DNA from: Nonomuraea coxensis DSM 45129
Lineage (GTDB): Bacteria; Actinomycetota; Actinomycetes; Streptosporangiales; Streptosporangiaceae
DNA length: 64,000 nucleotides
Assembly: GCF_019397265.1 (NCBI RefSeq)
Contig: NZ_CP068985.1
Location: 6,378,001 to 6,442,000 of the forward strand
Direction of reading: 5' to 3'
Shown: in pieces, positions 44,347-54,238 of the stretch
Position numbering within the stretch: the stretch's first letter is position 1
Layout: each line of letters opens with the position of its first letter
Position numbers and translations under genes: made by a program
Notes under the pieces: model-generated
Told to the model about the DNA's origin: nothing
Seen by the model: the letters and a program-made list of their open reading frames with translations, nothing else
Database searches by the model: none

Positions 44347-45867
44347 TTACTTGCAGGGATTGGTGTTGACGTCGACGACCTTGTCCTTCAGCGAGTCAGG
44401 GATCGCCGACAACACCCGCACCCCCGGCCAGTCGGCCCCGATGACGAGTTGGACGACCGGCCCGCCCTTGGGCGCAGGCACCTTCGACTGGTAGACGTCG
44501 GTGTTCACGGGCGCGATCTTGCCCGCCACCGGCGTCCGCTTGTCCTTCGACAGCCGGGCGGCCACCGCGTCGGCGTACGCCGGCCCGTCCTGGGCGTCCT
44601 TCTTCGCGTACCTGACAGCGGTGGTGGGCGTGGCGGGCGCGTTGCCGACCTGGATGACCGCGAACCCCTGCGCGGCCAGCTCCTCGGCCACCTGAAGGGC
44701 CTTGCCCTGCTCGCCGGTGCCGTTGAGCACCTGCACCCGCACCTGGCCGTGCTCGATCTTCCGCGCGGCCGGCTTGCCGGGCGTGGGGGTGGCGGTGACC
44801 TCGACGTCGTTGCGCACCGCCTCGAAGAAGTTGCGCGCCGCCGGCTCGCTGAACTGCACCCGGTTCTTGTCCTGCGGGTACGCCTCCACCGGCACCGTGA
44901 TGCCCTTGAGCTCCTTGGCGCTCAGCCCCTTGACGCTGTCGGCGATCTCCAGCATGCGGTCGGGCGACAGCCCGCTGTCCACGGTGACGGCGGCGGCGGC
45001 CGACTGGAGGAAGCCGTTGAGCTTGACCGGGTTGGTGAGCAGGCCGCCGTCGGTGACCTTCGCCAGGACCTTGGTGAGAAAGACCTGCTGACGCTGGATG
45101 CGGCTGAGGTCGCTGCCGTCGCCGAGCGCGTAGCGGGTGCGGACGTACCCGAGGGCCTGCTCGCCGCTCACCACGTGCTTGCCGGCGCCGAGCACCAGCT
45201 TCGCCTTGGGGTCGTTGACCGGCTTGGGCAGGCAGATCTCGATGCCGCCGAGCGCGTCGATGATGCCCTTGAAGCCGGTGAAGTCGACCTTCACGAAGTG
45301 GTTGATCTTGATGTTGGTGAGCGACTCCAGCGTCTTGATCGTGCAGTTGATGCCGCCGTCGTTGAAGGCGGCGTTGATCTGGCGGACGCCGGGCGCGATC
45401 ACGGTGCCGTTGTGGCCCGTGCACTGGGGCACCATCACCATCGAGTCGCGCGGGAAGCTGATCATGGTGGCCTTGTCCCGGTTGGGGGAGATGTGCAGCA
45501 GCATGATCGTGTCGGTGCGCTCGCCCAGGCCCTGCGACTTGGCGCCGTACTTCTTGTTGTCGCCCTCGCGCGAGTCGGAGCCGACGAGCAGCACGTTGAG
45601 CGCGCCGGTCTCGGGAGGCCGGGTCGCGTCGACCACGATGTCCTCCTGGTCGATGCTGCTGAGGATGCTGCGGTAGTAGGCGTAGCCGCCCAGTGTCCCC
45701 GCCACCAGCACCCCGGTCAGCCCGACGCTCACCCACCCCAGAGGCGTGAGGGGGTTGCGCCGGGGTCGCGGCCCGTCGTTCCGCGACCGCCGTGAACCCG
45801 GGGCGACTGGGGAACCCGTAACCGTATTGCCAGGTCTTGCTCTCACACGGTCCACCCCTTGCGCCAT
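44347..45867 (-). CDS. LytR-CpsA-Psr (LCP) cell-wall ligase with LytR_C domain
   Basis: A 506-residue protein starting at ATG 45867. A basic cytosolic head precedes one transmembrane helix (about 43-65). The LCP domain (about 90-270) holds NVLLVGSDSREGD, ERTDTIMLLHI, ISFPRDSMV and YVRTRYALGDGSDLSRIQRQQ, with the conserved Asp and Arg residues that bind the polyprenyl-phosphate substrate. A LytR_C domain follows at about 370-460 (VQVLNGTGEQGKA). Such enzymes attach teichoic acids or other glycopolymers to peptidoglycan. It ends near a GCGCCC/GGGCGC hairpin at about 44309-44340. Confidence 0.92.
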   Translation of the reverse strand: MAQGVDRVRARPGNTVTGSPVAPGSRRSRNDGPRPRRNPLTPLGWVSVGLTGVLVAGTLGGYAYYRSILSSIDQEDIVVDATRPPETGALNVLLVGSDSREGDNKKYGAKSQGLGERTDTIMLLHISPNRDKATMISFPRDSMVMVPQCTGHNGTVIAPGVRQINAAFNDGGINCTIKTLESLTNIKINHFVKVDFTGFKGIIDALGGIEICLPKPVNDPKAKLVLGAGKHVVSGEQALGYVRTRYALGDGSDLSRIQRQQVFLTKVLAKVTDGGLLTNPVKLNGFLQSAAAAVTVDSGLSPDRMLEIADSVKGLSAKELKGITVPVEAYPQDKNRVQFSEPAARNFFEAVRNDVEVTATPTPGKPAARKIEHGQVRVQVLNGTGEQGKALQVAEELAAQGFAVIQVGNAPATPTTAVRYAKKDAQDGPAYADAVAARLSKDKRTPVAGKIAPVNTDVYQSKVPAPKGGPVVQLVIGADWPGVRVLSAIPDSLKDKVVDVNTNPCK

Positions 45868-45948
45868 GATCGCGCAGCTTAGTCACAAACGAGCAGCCAC
45901 GACGTCAAATCTTCGCTTCTTGACCCACCACGACCCCCCGAAGGCCCC

Positions 45949-46845
45949 GTGACGCCGGCCCCTCCCGCCAGTTCGCCCGCCGCCGGCCCCGCGGGCTATG
46001 GCCCGCCCGCCACTCCTTGCTCACCTCCGGGCCCGCCTCCGCCCGCCGGGCGGCGAGGGCTCCATCCGAACCGCGCGAACCCCGGCGAGGCCGCGCGCGC
46101 TGCCGTCATCATGGCGTTCATGCTGCTGACCGAGATGCCGCCGCCTCCCGGGGCCGTGGAACTGGCCGCGCTGCGGGCCGGGGCGCGGGCGGCCCGCCGC
46201 AACGCCTGCGTCGCGCTCGTCGCCTCCCTGGCCCTGCTGTCCGCCGCCCAGGTGCTCGCCGACCGGTCACCGAGGGAGCACGCGCCGACGCTCGCCGCGC
46301 TCTCCCTGGCGATCTTCGCCGCCGCCCTGCCCGTGCTGGCGGTCACCCAGTACGTGTGGGGCCGGCGCGCCCGCCGCGTCCGCCACAGGGAGCGCGAGCT
46401 GTACGCCGTCGCCCGCTCGGGCCGGGCCCGGCCGCTCACCCGGCTGGCCGTCGCCGCCGGCTGGGCCGTCACGCTGCTGCTGGGCGGCAGCCTCCCGCAG
46501 TTGCTGCGCCGCGCCGGGCTCGAGTCCGCGGCGACCGTGCTGACCTGGGCGGTCGAGGCGTCGGCGGTGATCGGCCTGACGGCGGGGGTGTCGTTCCTGC
46601 TGTGGTGGGCAAGGGACGCCGTGGGGATGCTGACGCGCGCCCCGCGCCCGGCCGGGTCACCTGGCGACCCATGGGACCCGGGCCCCGGCGCGCGTCCGCG
46701 GACGGGCGCGGCGCTCTGGACCGGCGCGGCCCTGGCGGTCGCCGCCCTGGTCGGGGCCCGCGCCCATCTCTGGGAGCCCGCGACGGGCTGGGTCTACGCG
46801 CTGCTCACGGCGGCCCTCGTCTGCGGAGTAGTTACTGACGAGTAG
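45949..46845 (+). CDS. Membrane protein, four to five helices, unknown function
   Basis: A 298-residue frame with GTG 45949 behind GAAGG; ATG 46111 (MAFMLLTEMPPPPG) is a serious alternative because the first 50 residues are a Pro/Ala/Gly stretch that may not be coding. Helices lie at about 83-103, 112-132, 165-185, 198-220 and 255-290. A basic loop (WGRRARRVRHRER) lies between helices 2 and 3. No family was recognised. It lies just upstream of the fadA operon but has no clear link to it. Confidence 0.65.
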   Translation: MTPAPPASSPAAGPAGYGPPATPCSPPGPPPPAGRRGLHPNRANPGEAARAAVIMAFMLLTEMPPPPGAVELAALRAGARAARRNACVALVASLALLSAAQVLADRSPREHAPTLAALSLAIFAAALPVLAVTQYVWGRRARRVRHRERELYAVARSGRARPLTRLAVAAGWAVTLLLGGSLPQLLRRAGLESAATVLTWAVEASAVIGLTAGVSFLLWWARDAVGMLTRAPRPAGSPGDPWDPGPGARPRTGAALWTGAALAVAALVGARAHLWEPATGWVYALLTAALVCGVVTDE

Positions 46846-46884
46846 CATAGGCACGGAATTCCATCCAGAACGAGGAGCGAATCC

Positions 46885-48069
46885 GTGCCTTCCTCTCGTG
46901 ACGTCGTGTTCGTCGACGGCGTGCGCACGCCTTTCGGCCGGTCAGGCCCGAAGGGGCTGTACGCGGAGACCCGGGCGGACGACCTGGTCGTCCGGGTCAT
47001 CCGCGAGCTCATGCGGCGCAACCCCAACCTTCCGCCCGAGCGCGTGGACGAGGTCGCCATCGCCGCGACCACCCAGATCGGCGACCAGGGCCTGACCATC
47101 GGCCGCTCGGCCGCCGTGCTCGCCGGGCTGCCCAAGAGCGTGCCCGGCTACGCGATCGACCGCATGTGCGCGGGCGCGATGACCGCCGTGACCACGGTCG
47201 CGGGCGGCATCGCCTTCGGCGCGTACGACGTGGCGATCGCGGGCGGCGTCGAGCACATGGGCCGCCACCCCATGGGCGAGGGCGTCGACCCCAACCCGCG
47301 TTTCCTGTCCGAGAAGCTGGTCGACCCGAGCGCGCTGGTCATGGGCATGACCGCCGAGAACCTGCACGACCGCTACCCGGCGATCGGCAAGGAGCGCGCG
47401 GACGCCTACGCGGTGCTGTCGCAGGAGAAGGCCGCCAAGGCGTACGCCGACGGCAAGATCCAGCCCGACCTCGTCCCCACCGCGATCAGGACCGCCGAGA
47501 AGGGCTGGGGGCTCGCCGTCGAGGACGAGGCGCCGCGGCCCGGCACCACCATGGAGGGCCTGAGCGGGCTCAAGACGCCGTTCCGGCCGCACGGCAACGT
47601 CACGGCGGGCAACTCCTCCGGCATCAACGACGGCGCCACCGGCTGCGTCGTGGCCGCCCGCGAGGTGGCCGAGGAGCTGGGGCTCGGGCCGCGGATGCGG
47701 CTGGTGTCGTACGCGTTCGCGGGCGTGGACCCCGAGGTGATGGGCGTCGGCCCGATCCCGTCCACCGAGCGGGCGCTGCGGCTGGCCGGGCTCGACATCT
47801 CCGACATCGGGCTGTTCGAGATCAACGAGGCGTTCGCCGTGCAGGTGCTGGCCTTCCTCGACCACTTCGGCATCGCCGACGACGACCCCCGCGTCAACCC
47901 CTACGGCGGCGCGATCGCCTACGGCCACCCGCTGGCCTCCTCGGGCGTGCGGCTGATGACGCAGCTCGCCCGGCAGTTCGGCGAGCGTCCCGACGTGCGC
48001 TACGGCATCACCACCATGTGCGTCGGCATGGGCATGGGCGGCACTGTGATCTGGGAGAACCTGGCATGA
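46885..48069 (+). CDS. fadA: Acetyl-CoA C-acyltransferase (thiolase)
   Basis: A 394-residue protein starting at GTG 46885 behind GAGGAG. The nucleophilic Cys is in DRMCAGAMTAV (about 93), GVEHMGRHPMG follows (about 125), the base His is in AYGHPLASSG (about 352) and the second Cys in TMCVGMGMGG (about 382). It cleaves 3-ketoacyl-CoA in the last step of beta-oxidation. Its stop overlaps the fadB start (ATGA), so the two subunits of the trifunctional complex are coupled. Confidence 0.95.
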   Translation: MPSSRDVVFVDGVRTPFGRSGPKGLYAETRADDLVVRVIRELMRRNPNLPPERVDEVAIAATTQIGDQGLTIGRSAAVLAGLPKSVPGYAIDRMCAGAMTAVTTVAGGIAFGAYDVAIAGGVEHMGRHPMGEGVDPNPRFLSEKLVDPSALVMGMTAENLHDRYPAIGKERADAYAVLSQEKAAKAYADGKIQPDLVPTAIRTAEKGWGLAVEDEAPRPGTTMEGLSGLKTPFRPHGNVTAGNSSGINDGATGCVVAAREVAEELGLGPRMRLVSYAFAGVDPEVMGVGPIPSTERALRLAGLDISDIGLFEINEAFAVQVLAFLDHFGIADDDPRVNPYGGAIAYGHPLASSGVRLMTQLARQFGERPDVRYGITTMCVGMGMGGTVIWENLA

Positions 48070-50153
48070 GCACGATCAAGAACTGGCGGGCGCTGCTCGG
48101 CGAGCGCAACCCCGACGAGGTCGTCACCAAGGCGCTCGTCCGCGACGTCCAGCTGCCGGGCGGCGCGGGCACGATGGCGCTGATCACCCTGGACAACGGC
48201 TTCGACCACACCAAGCCGAACACCTTCGGCCCGCTCGGCCTGTTCGCGCTGGACGAGGCGCTGACCGAGATCGCCGGGCGCACCGATCTCGCCGCCGTGG
48301 GCGTGACCGGCAAGCCGTTCATCTTCGCCGTCGGGGCCGACCTCAAGGGCGCGGCGGCGCTGCGCACCCGCGAGGAGGCCCTCGCCATCGGCGCGCTCGG
48401 CCACCACGTCTTCCGGCAGCTGGGCGAGCTGGACGTCCCGTCGTTCGCGTTCGTCAACGGCGCGGCCATGGGCGGCGGCCTGGAGGTCGCGCTGCACTGC
48501 ACCTACCGGACGATCTCCTCCGGCGTGCCCGCCGTGGCGCTGCCCGAGTGCTTCCTCGGCCTGGTGCCCGGCTGGGGCGGCACGCAGCTCCTGCCGCGCC
48601 TCGTCGGCCCGGCCGCCGCGATCAAGCTGATCATCGAGAACCCGCTCGCCCAGAACCGCGTGACGAAGGGCGCCGACGCCTTCGCGCTCGGCGTCGCCGA
48701 CGCCATGTTCGAGCCGGCCGACTTCCTGGAGGAGTCGCTGCGCTGGGCGTCCCGCGTGCTCAAGGGCGAGGTGACGGTCGAGCGCGCCGCCCACGACGGC
48801 TGGGAGAAGGCGGTCGCCGACGCGCGCTTCCTCGTGGACATGAAGCTGCGCGGCGCCTCCCCCGCCCCCTACCGGGCGCTCGACCTCATCGCCATGGCCG
48901 AGACCGCCTCGCGGGACGAGGGCTTCGCCGCCGAGGACGAGGCGCTGGCCGACCTGCTGACGGGCGACGAGCTGCGGGCCGGGCTCTACGCGTTCGACCT
49001 GGTGCAGCGCCGGGCCAAGCGGCCGGCGGGCGCGCCGGACAAGGCGCTGGCCCGCAAGGTCACCAAGGTCGGCGTGGTCGGGGCGGGGCTGATGGCCTCG
49101 CAGATGGCGCTGCTGTTCGCCCGCCGCCTGGAGGTGCCGGTCGTCCTCACCGACCTCGACCAGGCCCGCCTGGACAAGGGCGTCGGCTACGTCCACGCCG
49201 AGGCCGACAAGCTGCTGGCCAAGGGCCGCATCTCCGCCGACCAGGCCAACCGGCTGAAGTCGCTGGTCACCGGCTCGCTGACCAAGGACGCCTTCGCCGA
49301 CGCCGACTTCGTCATCGAGGCCGTCTTCGAGGACCTGGCGGTCAAGAAGCAGGTCTTCGCCGAGGTGGAGGCCGTGGTGCCGGCCGAGTGCGTGCTCGCC
49401 ACCAACACCTCCTCGCTGTCGCTGACCGAGATGGGCGCCGACCTGGCGCACCCGGAGCGGCTGGTCGGCTTCCACTTCTTCAACCCGGTCGCGGTCATGC
49501 CGCTGCTGGAGATCATCAGGGGCGCCGCGACCGACGACGCCACGCTCGCCACGGCCTTCGCCGTCGGCAGGACGCTGAAGAAGTCGTCGGTGCTGGTCAA
49601 GGACGCTCCGGCGTTCGTGGTCAACCGGCTGCTGACCTGCTTCATGGGCGAGGTCGTCGCGGCCGTGGACGAGGGCACGCCCCTGGAGGTCGCCGAGCAC
49701 GCGCTGGACGGGCTCGGGCTGCCGATGACGCCGTTCGCGCTGCTGCAGCTCGTCGGGCCCGCCGTCGGCCTGCACGTGGCCGAGACGCTGCACGCGGCCT
49801 TCCCCGACCGGTACGGCGTGTCGGCGAACCTGGCCAAGCTGGTGGCCGCCGGCAAGCCGGGCGTCTACCGGCCGGACTTCACCCTCGACCCGGAGGCGGT
49901 GGCCTTCTTCGGGGGCGGCGACCGGCCCTCGACGGCCGAGGAGGTCCGGGAGCGGGTGCTCAGGGCGCTGGCGCGGGAGATCCGGATCATGCTCGACGAG
50001 GGCGTGGTGGCCGCGCCGCAGGACATCGACCTGTGCATGATCCTCGGCGCCGGCTGGCCGTTCCATCTGGGTGGCATCACGCCTTATCTGGACAGGACCG
50101 GCATCGCCCAGCCGCGCTTCCTTCCTCCCGGTGTGGCCTCCGTACCTGCCTGA
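48066..50153 (+). CDS. fadB: Fused enoyl-CoA hydratase / 3-hydroxyacyl-CoA dehydrogenase
   Basis: A 695-residue protein starting at ATG 48066. The hydratase half (about 1-260) shows FIFAVGADLKGA, NGAAMGGGLEVALHC and the catalytic-Glu region in LPECFLGLVPGWGG. The dehydrogenase half (about 320-690) shows VGVVGAGLMASQMALLFARR, ATNTSSLSLTEM and the catalytic His in GFHFFNPVAVMPLLEI. It performs two steps of fatty-acid beta-oxidation and works with the coupled thiolase. It ends in a strong hairpin with a short T-containing tail. Confidence 0.95.
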   Translation: MSTIKNWRALLGERNPDEVVTKALVRDVQLPGGAGTMALITLDNGFDHTKPNTFGPLGLFALDEALTEIAGRTDLAAVGVTGKPFIFAVGADLKGAAALRTREEALAIGALGHHVFRQLGELDVPSFAFVNGAAMGGGLEVALHCTYRTISSGVPAVALPECFLGLVPGWGGTQLLPRLVGPAAAIKLIIENPLAQNRVTKGADAFALGVADAMFEPADFLEESLRWASRVLKGEVTVERAAHDGWEKAVADARFLVDMKLRGASPAPYRALDLIAMAETASRDEGFAAEDEALADLLTGDELRAGLYAFDLVQRRAKRPAGAPDKALARKVTKVGVVGAGLMASQMALLFARRLEVPVVLTDLDQARLDKGVGYVHAEADKLLAKGRISADQANRLKSLVTGSLTKDAFADADFVIEAVFEDLAVKKQVFAEVEAVVPAECVLATNTSSLSLTEMGADLAHPERLVGFHFFNPVAVMPLLEIIRGAATDDATLATAFAVGRTLKKSSVLVKDAPAFVVNRLLTCFMGEVVAAVDEGTPLEVAEHALDGLGLPMTPFALLQLVGPAVGLHVAETLHAAFPDRYGVSANLAKLVAAGKPGVYRPDFTLDPEAVAFFGGGDRPSTAEEVRERVLRALAREIRIMLDEGVVAAPQDIDLCMILGAGWPFHLGGITPYLDRTGIAQPRFLPPGVASVPA

Positions 50154-50172
50154 CCCTGCCCGCGTTTCTTTA

Positions 50173-50195
50173 CGGAGGCCCGGCCTGGGCCTCCG
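50173..50195 (+). terminator. Hairpin terminator after fadAB
   Basis: CGGAGGCCC / GGGCCTCCG, a 9-bp perfect stem with a five-base loop, followed by CATTTC. Confidence 0.75.
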
Positions 50196-50253
50196 CATTT
50201 CATGACCTTCGCCGCCGTAGCGTTACGTCCCGCACGACGAACGGAGAGTAATC

Positions 50254-50637
50254 ATGAAGCGAGCAATCGGCACGATGGCCCTGTGCGCGGCGTTCCTGGC
50301 GTGCGCGTCCCCCGCCCCCGCACAGGCGGCCCGCCCGGCGAAGGGCAAGCTCAAGATCGCCGTCGCGGTGAAGGGCTCCCCCACCAGGGGGGTCACCCTT
50401 CGCTGCAACCCCGACGGCGGCACGCACCCGCACGCCAAGGAGGCCTGCGACGTGCTGCGCAAGTACAAGGGCGACCTCAGCGCGATGCACGTCCCGAAGA
50501 CCAACTCCTGCGGCGATGAGGTCCAGCCGTACGCGGTGGTCATCAAGGGCACCTGGGGCGGCAAGAAGGTGGAGTGGAGCAAGGGCTACCGCAACGCCTG
50601 CGTGATGAAGGCCGCGGGCGGGGCGCTGCTGTCCTGA
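50254..50637 (+). CDS. SSI-family protease inhibitor with acidic reactive site
   Basis: A 127-residue secreted protein starting at ATG 50254 behind GGAGAG. A signal peptide (about 1-25, ending PAQAA) precedes the SSI fold: VTLRCNPDGGTHPH and KEACDVLRKYKGD, then NACVMKAAGG at the end, giving the four family cysteines. In SSI the P1 residue is two after the third Cys (Cys-Pro-Met). Here the same place reads SCGDEVQPY, so P1-P1' would be Asp-Glu. Known SSI proteins inhibit subtilisin or trypsin with Met, Lys or Arg at P1. An Asp here would give unusual specificity or no inhibition. Confidence 0.87.
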   Translation: MKRAIGTMALCAAFLACASPAPAQAARPAKGKLKIAVAVKGSPTRGVTLRCNPDGGTHPHAKEACDVLRKYKGDLSAMHVPKTNSCGDEVQPYAVVIKGTWGGKKVEWSKGYRNACVMKAAGGALLS

Positions 50638-50647
50638 CCGGCGGGCG

Positions 50648-50679
50648 GGAGGGGCGGACTGGGCTCGGTCCGCCCCTCC
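50648..50679. terminator. Bidirectional hairpin between SSI and permease genes
   Basis: GGAGGGGCGGAC (50648-50659) and GTCCGCCCCTCC (50668-50679) form a perfect 12-bp stem with an eight-base loop between two convergent genes. Confidence 0.75.
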
Positions 50680-50686
50680 TCGCGTC

Positions 50687-52153
50687 TCAGCGGCCGGTCC
50701 GGGCGCCCCCGGTCCTGCTGTGGCGGTAGCCGTAGCCGAAGTAGACGAGCACGCCGAGCACCATCCAGATGACGAACCGCAGCCAGGTCTCCACCGGCAG
50801 GTTGAGCATCAGGTAGAGGCAGGCCAGCACCGACAGGATCGGCAGCAGCGGCACCAGCGGGACGCGGAAGGCCCGCGGCAGGTCGGGCCGGGTGCGCCGG
50901 AGCACCCACACGCCGATCGAGACCACCACGAACGCGAACAGCGTGCCGATGTTGACCAGCTCGGCCAGCTCCCCGAACGAGACGAACCCGGCCAGCGCCA
51001 TCGTCACCACGCCGATGACGACCGTCAGCTTGGCGGGCGTGCCGAAGCGGGGGTGCACCCGGGACAGCGTGCGCGGCACCAGCCCGTCGCGCGACATCGC
51101 GAACAGCACCCGCGTCTGGCCCAGCAGCAGCACCAGGACGACGGTGGTGAGGCCGGCCAGCGCGCCCAGGCTGATGATGGTGGCCAGCCAGTCCTGGCCG
51201 ACGGCGATGAAGGCGTCGGAGAGCGGCGCCGACGTGCTCAGCCGGGTGTAGTTCTGCATGCCGACGACCACGAGGGAGACGGCGACGTAGAGGACCGTGC
51301 AGATGGCCAGCGAGCCGAAGATGCCGCGGGGCACGTCCTTCTGCGGCTCGATGGTCTCCTCGGCGGCCGTCGCCACGATGTCGAAGCCGATGAAGGCGAA
51401 GAACACGATCGCCGCCGCCGAGAAGATGCCGAGCACCCCGAAGGCCACCGGCGTGATCCCGAACAGCACCTGGAACAGCGGCGCCTTCACCCCCTCGACG
51501 CCCGGCGTGCTCACCGGGTCGGGGATGAAGGGCGTGTAGTTGGCCGCCTTGACGAAGAACAGCCCGGCCACGATCACCACCAGCACCACGGCGACCTTGG
51601 TGATCACCAGGATCAGGTTGACCCGGGACGACAGCTTGATCCCGGCCACCAGCACCGCCGTGAGGATCGCGACGATGATCACGGCCGGCAGGTTGACCAC
51701 GGCCTCGTCGCCCGCGATCGCGGCCGGCAGCGGGATCCCGATGGACTCCAGCATCGAGGCGAAGTAGCCCGCCCAGCCGACCGCCACCACCGCCGCGGCG
51801 AGCGCCAGCTCCAGGATCAGGTCCCAGCCGATCACCCAGGCGGGGAACTCGCCGAGGGTGGCGAAGGCGAAGGTGTAGGCCGAGCCCGCGACCGGGATCG
51901 TGGAGGCGAACTCGGCGTAGCAGAGCGCCGCCAGCCCGCACACCACGCCCGCCACGACGAACGACAGCGCCACCGCCGGCCCCGCCGTCTCCTTGGCCAC
52001 CTGTCCCGTGAGCACGAAGATCCCGGTGCCGATGATCACACCGATGCCGAAGACCGTGAGATCCAGAGCGGTCAGGCGCTTGCGCAGCCGATGCTCCGGA
52101 TCCTCGGTGTCGCGGATCGACTGCTCGACGCTCTTCGTGCGAAAGATGTCCAC
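50687..52153 (-). CDS. Amino-acid permease, APC superfamily (cationic amino-acid type)
   Basis: A 488-residue protein starting at GTG 52153, preceded by GGAAGGA nine bases away. Twelve or more hydrophobic helices are visible. The APC signature is IIGTGIFVLTGQVA (about 40) in broken helix 1, and FFAFIGFDIVATAAEE in helix 6. It moves amino acids across the membrane with protons or by exchange. It is next to dxs on the same strand (69-base gap), an adjacency that I also recall from Streptomyces. Confidence 0.93.
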   Translation of the reverse strand: MDIFRTKSVEQSIRDTEDPEHRLRKRLTALDLTVFGIGVIIGTGIFVLTGQVAKETAGPAVALSFVVAGVVCGLAALCYAEFASTIPVAGSAYTFAFATLGEFPAWVIGWDLILELALAAAVVAVGWAGYFASMLESIGIPLPAAIAGDEAVVNLPAVIIVAILTAVLVAGIKLSSRVNLILVITKVAVVLVVIVAGLFFVKAANYTPFIPDPVSTPGVEGVKAPLFQVLFGITPVAFGVLGIFSAAAIVFFAFIGFDIVATAAEETIEPQKDVPRGIFGSLAICTVLYVAVSLVVVGMQNYTRLSTSAPLSDAFIAVGQDWLATIISLGALAGLTTVVLVLLLGQTRVLFAMSRDGLVPRTLSRVHPRFGTPAKLTVVIGVVTMALAGFVSFGELAELVNIGTLFAFVVVSIGVWVLRRTRPDLPRAFRVPLVPLLPILSVLACLYLMLNLPVETWLRFVIWMVLGVLVYFGYGYRHSRTGGARTGR

Positions 52154-52222
52154 GGCCGATGATCCTTCCCAGACGCTCGGCGGTCATTCCCTCACGTGAT
52201 GGGCGCGGCGGCGGCCGGATCG

Positions 52223-54115
52223 TCAGCGGCGGGCGGGCTCCGCGGCCGAGGAGGTCCGCCTGGCGACGGCCTCGGTGATCCGGCGGGCGAGGTCCTGGCC
52301 GGTCAGCCCGACGCGGCCGAGGATCGCCGCCCGCTTGGCATGGTCGAGGAACTCCTGCGGGATGCCGAAGGTGCGGACGGGCACGTCCACCTCGGCGTCG
52401 CGGAGCAGGCGGGCCACGGCGTCGCCCACGCCCCCCACGCGGCCGTTGTCCTCGACGACGGCGACCAGCTTGTGCACGGCGGCGGCCGGGGCCAGCGCCT
52501 CGTCCAGCGGCTTGACCCAGCGCGGGTCAACGACGGTGGCCGCGATGCCCTGCGCGTCGAGCAGCGCGGCGGCGTCGAGGCAGACCTGGGCCATCGGGCC
52601 CACGCCGACCAGCAGCACGTCGGGCTCGGCTGCCGGGGTCAGCAGCACGTCCATCTCGCCGAGCTTGCCGACCGCCTCGACGGACCCGGCCACCGGGCCC
52701 TTGGGGAAGCGCAGCACGGTGGGGCCGTCGGTGACCTCGACGGCCTCGCGCAGCAGCTCGGCCAGGCGGTCGCCGTCGCGCGGCACCGCGATGCGCAGGC
52801 CCGGCACGACCTGGAGGATGGAGAGGTCCCACATGCCGTTGTGGCTGGCGCCGTCGTCGCCGGTGACGCCCGCGCGGTCGAGCACGACGGTGACCGGCAG
52901 GCGGTGCAGCGCGACGTCCATGAGGAGCTGGTCGAAGGCCCGGTTGAGGAACGTGGCGTAGACGGCCACGACCGGGTGCAGGCCGCCGAGGGCGAGCCCG
53001 GCGGCGCTGGTCAGCGCGTGCTGCTCGGCGATACCGACGTCGTAGATGCGCTCGGGGAAGTGCTCGGCGAAGGCGTTGAGCCCGGTCGGATGGAGCATCG
53101 CGGCGGTGATGGCGACGAGGTCCTCGCGCTCCTTGCCGAGCCGGACGAGCTCCTCGCTGAAGACGTTGGTCCAGATGCGGCCCTTGGGCTTCTCCGCGCC
53201 GGTGGCCCGGTCGAAGGCGCCCGGGGAGTGGAACTGGTCCTCGTCGTGGTTCTCCGCCGGGGTGTAGCCGCGGCCCTTCTGGGTGAGGGCGTGCACGATG
53301 ACCGGGCCGCGGAAGCCGCGCGCCTTGCGCAGGGCCGCCTCCATGGCCTGTTCGTCGTGGCCGTCGATGGGGCCGACGTATTTGAGCCCGAGGTCCTCGA
53401 ACATGACCTGCGGCGCGAGCACGTCCTTGACGCCCTTCTTCACGCCGTGGAGGGCGTCGTAGAGCACGGGAACGTTCCCGATCTTGTCCTTGACGTAGTC
53501 GAGGAAGTCCTCGTAGCGGCGGTTGACCCGCAGCGAGGACAGGTGGGAGGCGAGGCCGCCGATCGTCGGGGAGTAGGAGCGGCCGTTGTCGTTGACCACG
53601 ATGACGACGGGGAGGTCCTTGACGGCGGCGATGTTGTTGAGCGCCTCCCAGGCCATGCCGCCGGTCAGCGCGCCGTCGCCGATCACCGCGACCGCCGTGC
53701 GGTCACGCTCGCCGCGCAGCTTGAACGCCTTGGCCAGGCCGTCGGCGTAGGACAGCGCGGTGGAGGCGTGGGAGTTCTCGACGAAGTCGTGCTCGGACTC
53801 GGCCTGGCTCGGGTAGCCGGACAGGCCGCCCTCCTGCTTGAGCGCGTCGAAGCCGCCGGCCCGCCCGGTGAGCACCTTGTGCACGTAGGACTGGTGGCCG
53901 GTGTCCCAGACGATGGGGTCGCGCGGGGAGTCGAACACGCGGTGCAGCGCGATGGTGAGCTCCACCACACCCAGGTTGGGGCCCAGATGGCCCCCGAACC
54001 GGGCGCACGAGTCGACCAGCAGGTCACGGATCTCCCCCGCGAGCCGCGGCAGCTCCTCGGCGGCGAGCCGTTTGACGTCATGCGGTCCTGCGATCGAACC
54101 CAGCAACCCGCTCAC
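52223..54115 (-). CDS. dxs: 1-deoxy-D-xylulose-5-phosphate synthase
   Basis: A 630-residue thiamine-diphosphate enzyme starting at GTG 54115. The TPP site is [17 protein letters not shown] (about 150), preceded by the HQSYVHK histidine (about 74). The pyrimidine domain has [33 protein letters not shown] and the Glu-containing [14 protein letters not shown]. It makes DXP from pyruvate and glyceraldehyde-3-phosphate, the entry to the MEP isoprenoid route, and also feeds thiamine and pyridoxal synthesis. Size is normal; no riboswitch is visible upstream. Confidence 0.96.
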   Translation of the reverse strand: MSGLLGSIAGPHDVKRLAAEELPRLAGEIRDLLVDSCARFGGHLGPNLGVVELTIALHRVFDSPRDPIVWDTGHQSYVHKVLTGRAGGFDALKQEGGLSGYPSQAESEHDFVENSHASTALSYADGLAKAFKLRGERDRTAVAVIGDGALTGGMAWEALNNIAAVKDLPVVIVVNDNGRSYSPTIGGLASHLSSLRVNRRYEDFLDYVKDKIGNVPVLYDALHGVKKGVKDVLAPQVMFEDLGLKYVGPIDGHDEQAMEAALRKARGFRGPVIVHALTQKGRGYTPAENHDEDQFHSPGAFDRATGAEKPKGRIWTNVFSEELVRLGKEREDLVAITAAMLHPTGLNAFAEHFPERIYDVGIAEQHALTSAAGLALGGLHPVVAVYATFLNRAFDQLLMDVALHRLPVTVVLDRAGVTGDDGASHNGMWDLSILQVVPGLRIAVPRDGDRLAELLREAVEVTDGPTVLRFPKGPVAGSVEAVGKLGEMDVLLTPAAEPDVLLVGVGPMAQVCLDAAALLDAQGIAATVVDPRWVKPLDEALAPAAAVHKLVAVVEDNGRVGGVGDAVARLLRDAEVDVPVRTFGIPQEFLDHAKRAAILGRVGLTGQDLARRITEAVARRTSSAAEPARR

Positions 54116-54238
54116 GGATTCGACTCCCCTCTGCTGTTGTCAGCCGACGCCCTGAGTCTAGTTCGCCGACGCCTCACTGACTCCATCGAGTCAATTCCAC
54201 CCACATATGTCCGATCTTGACCTAGTCTTTCGGTACCT

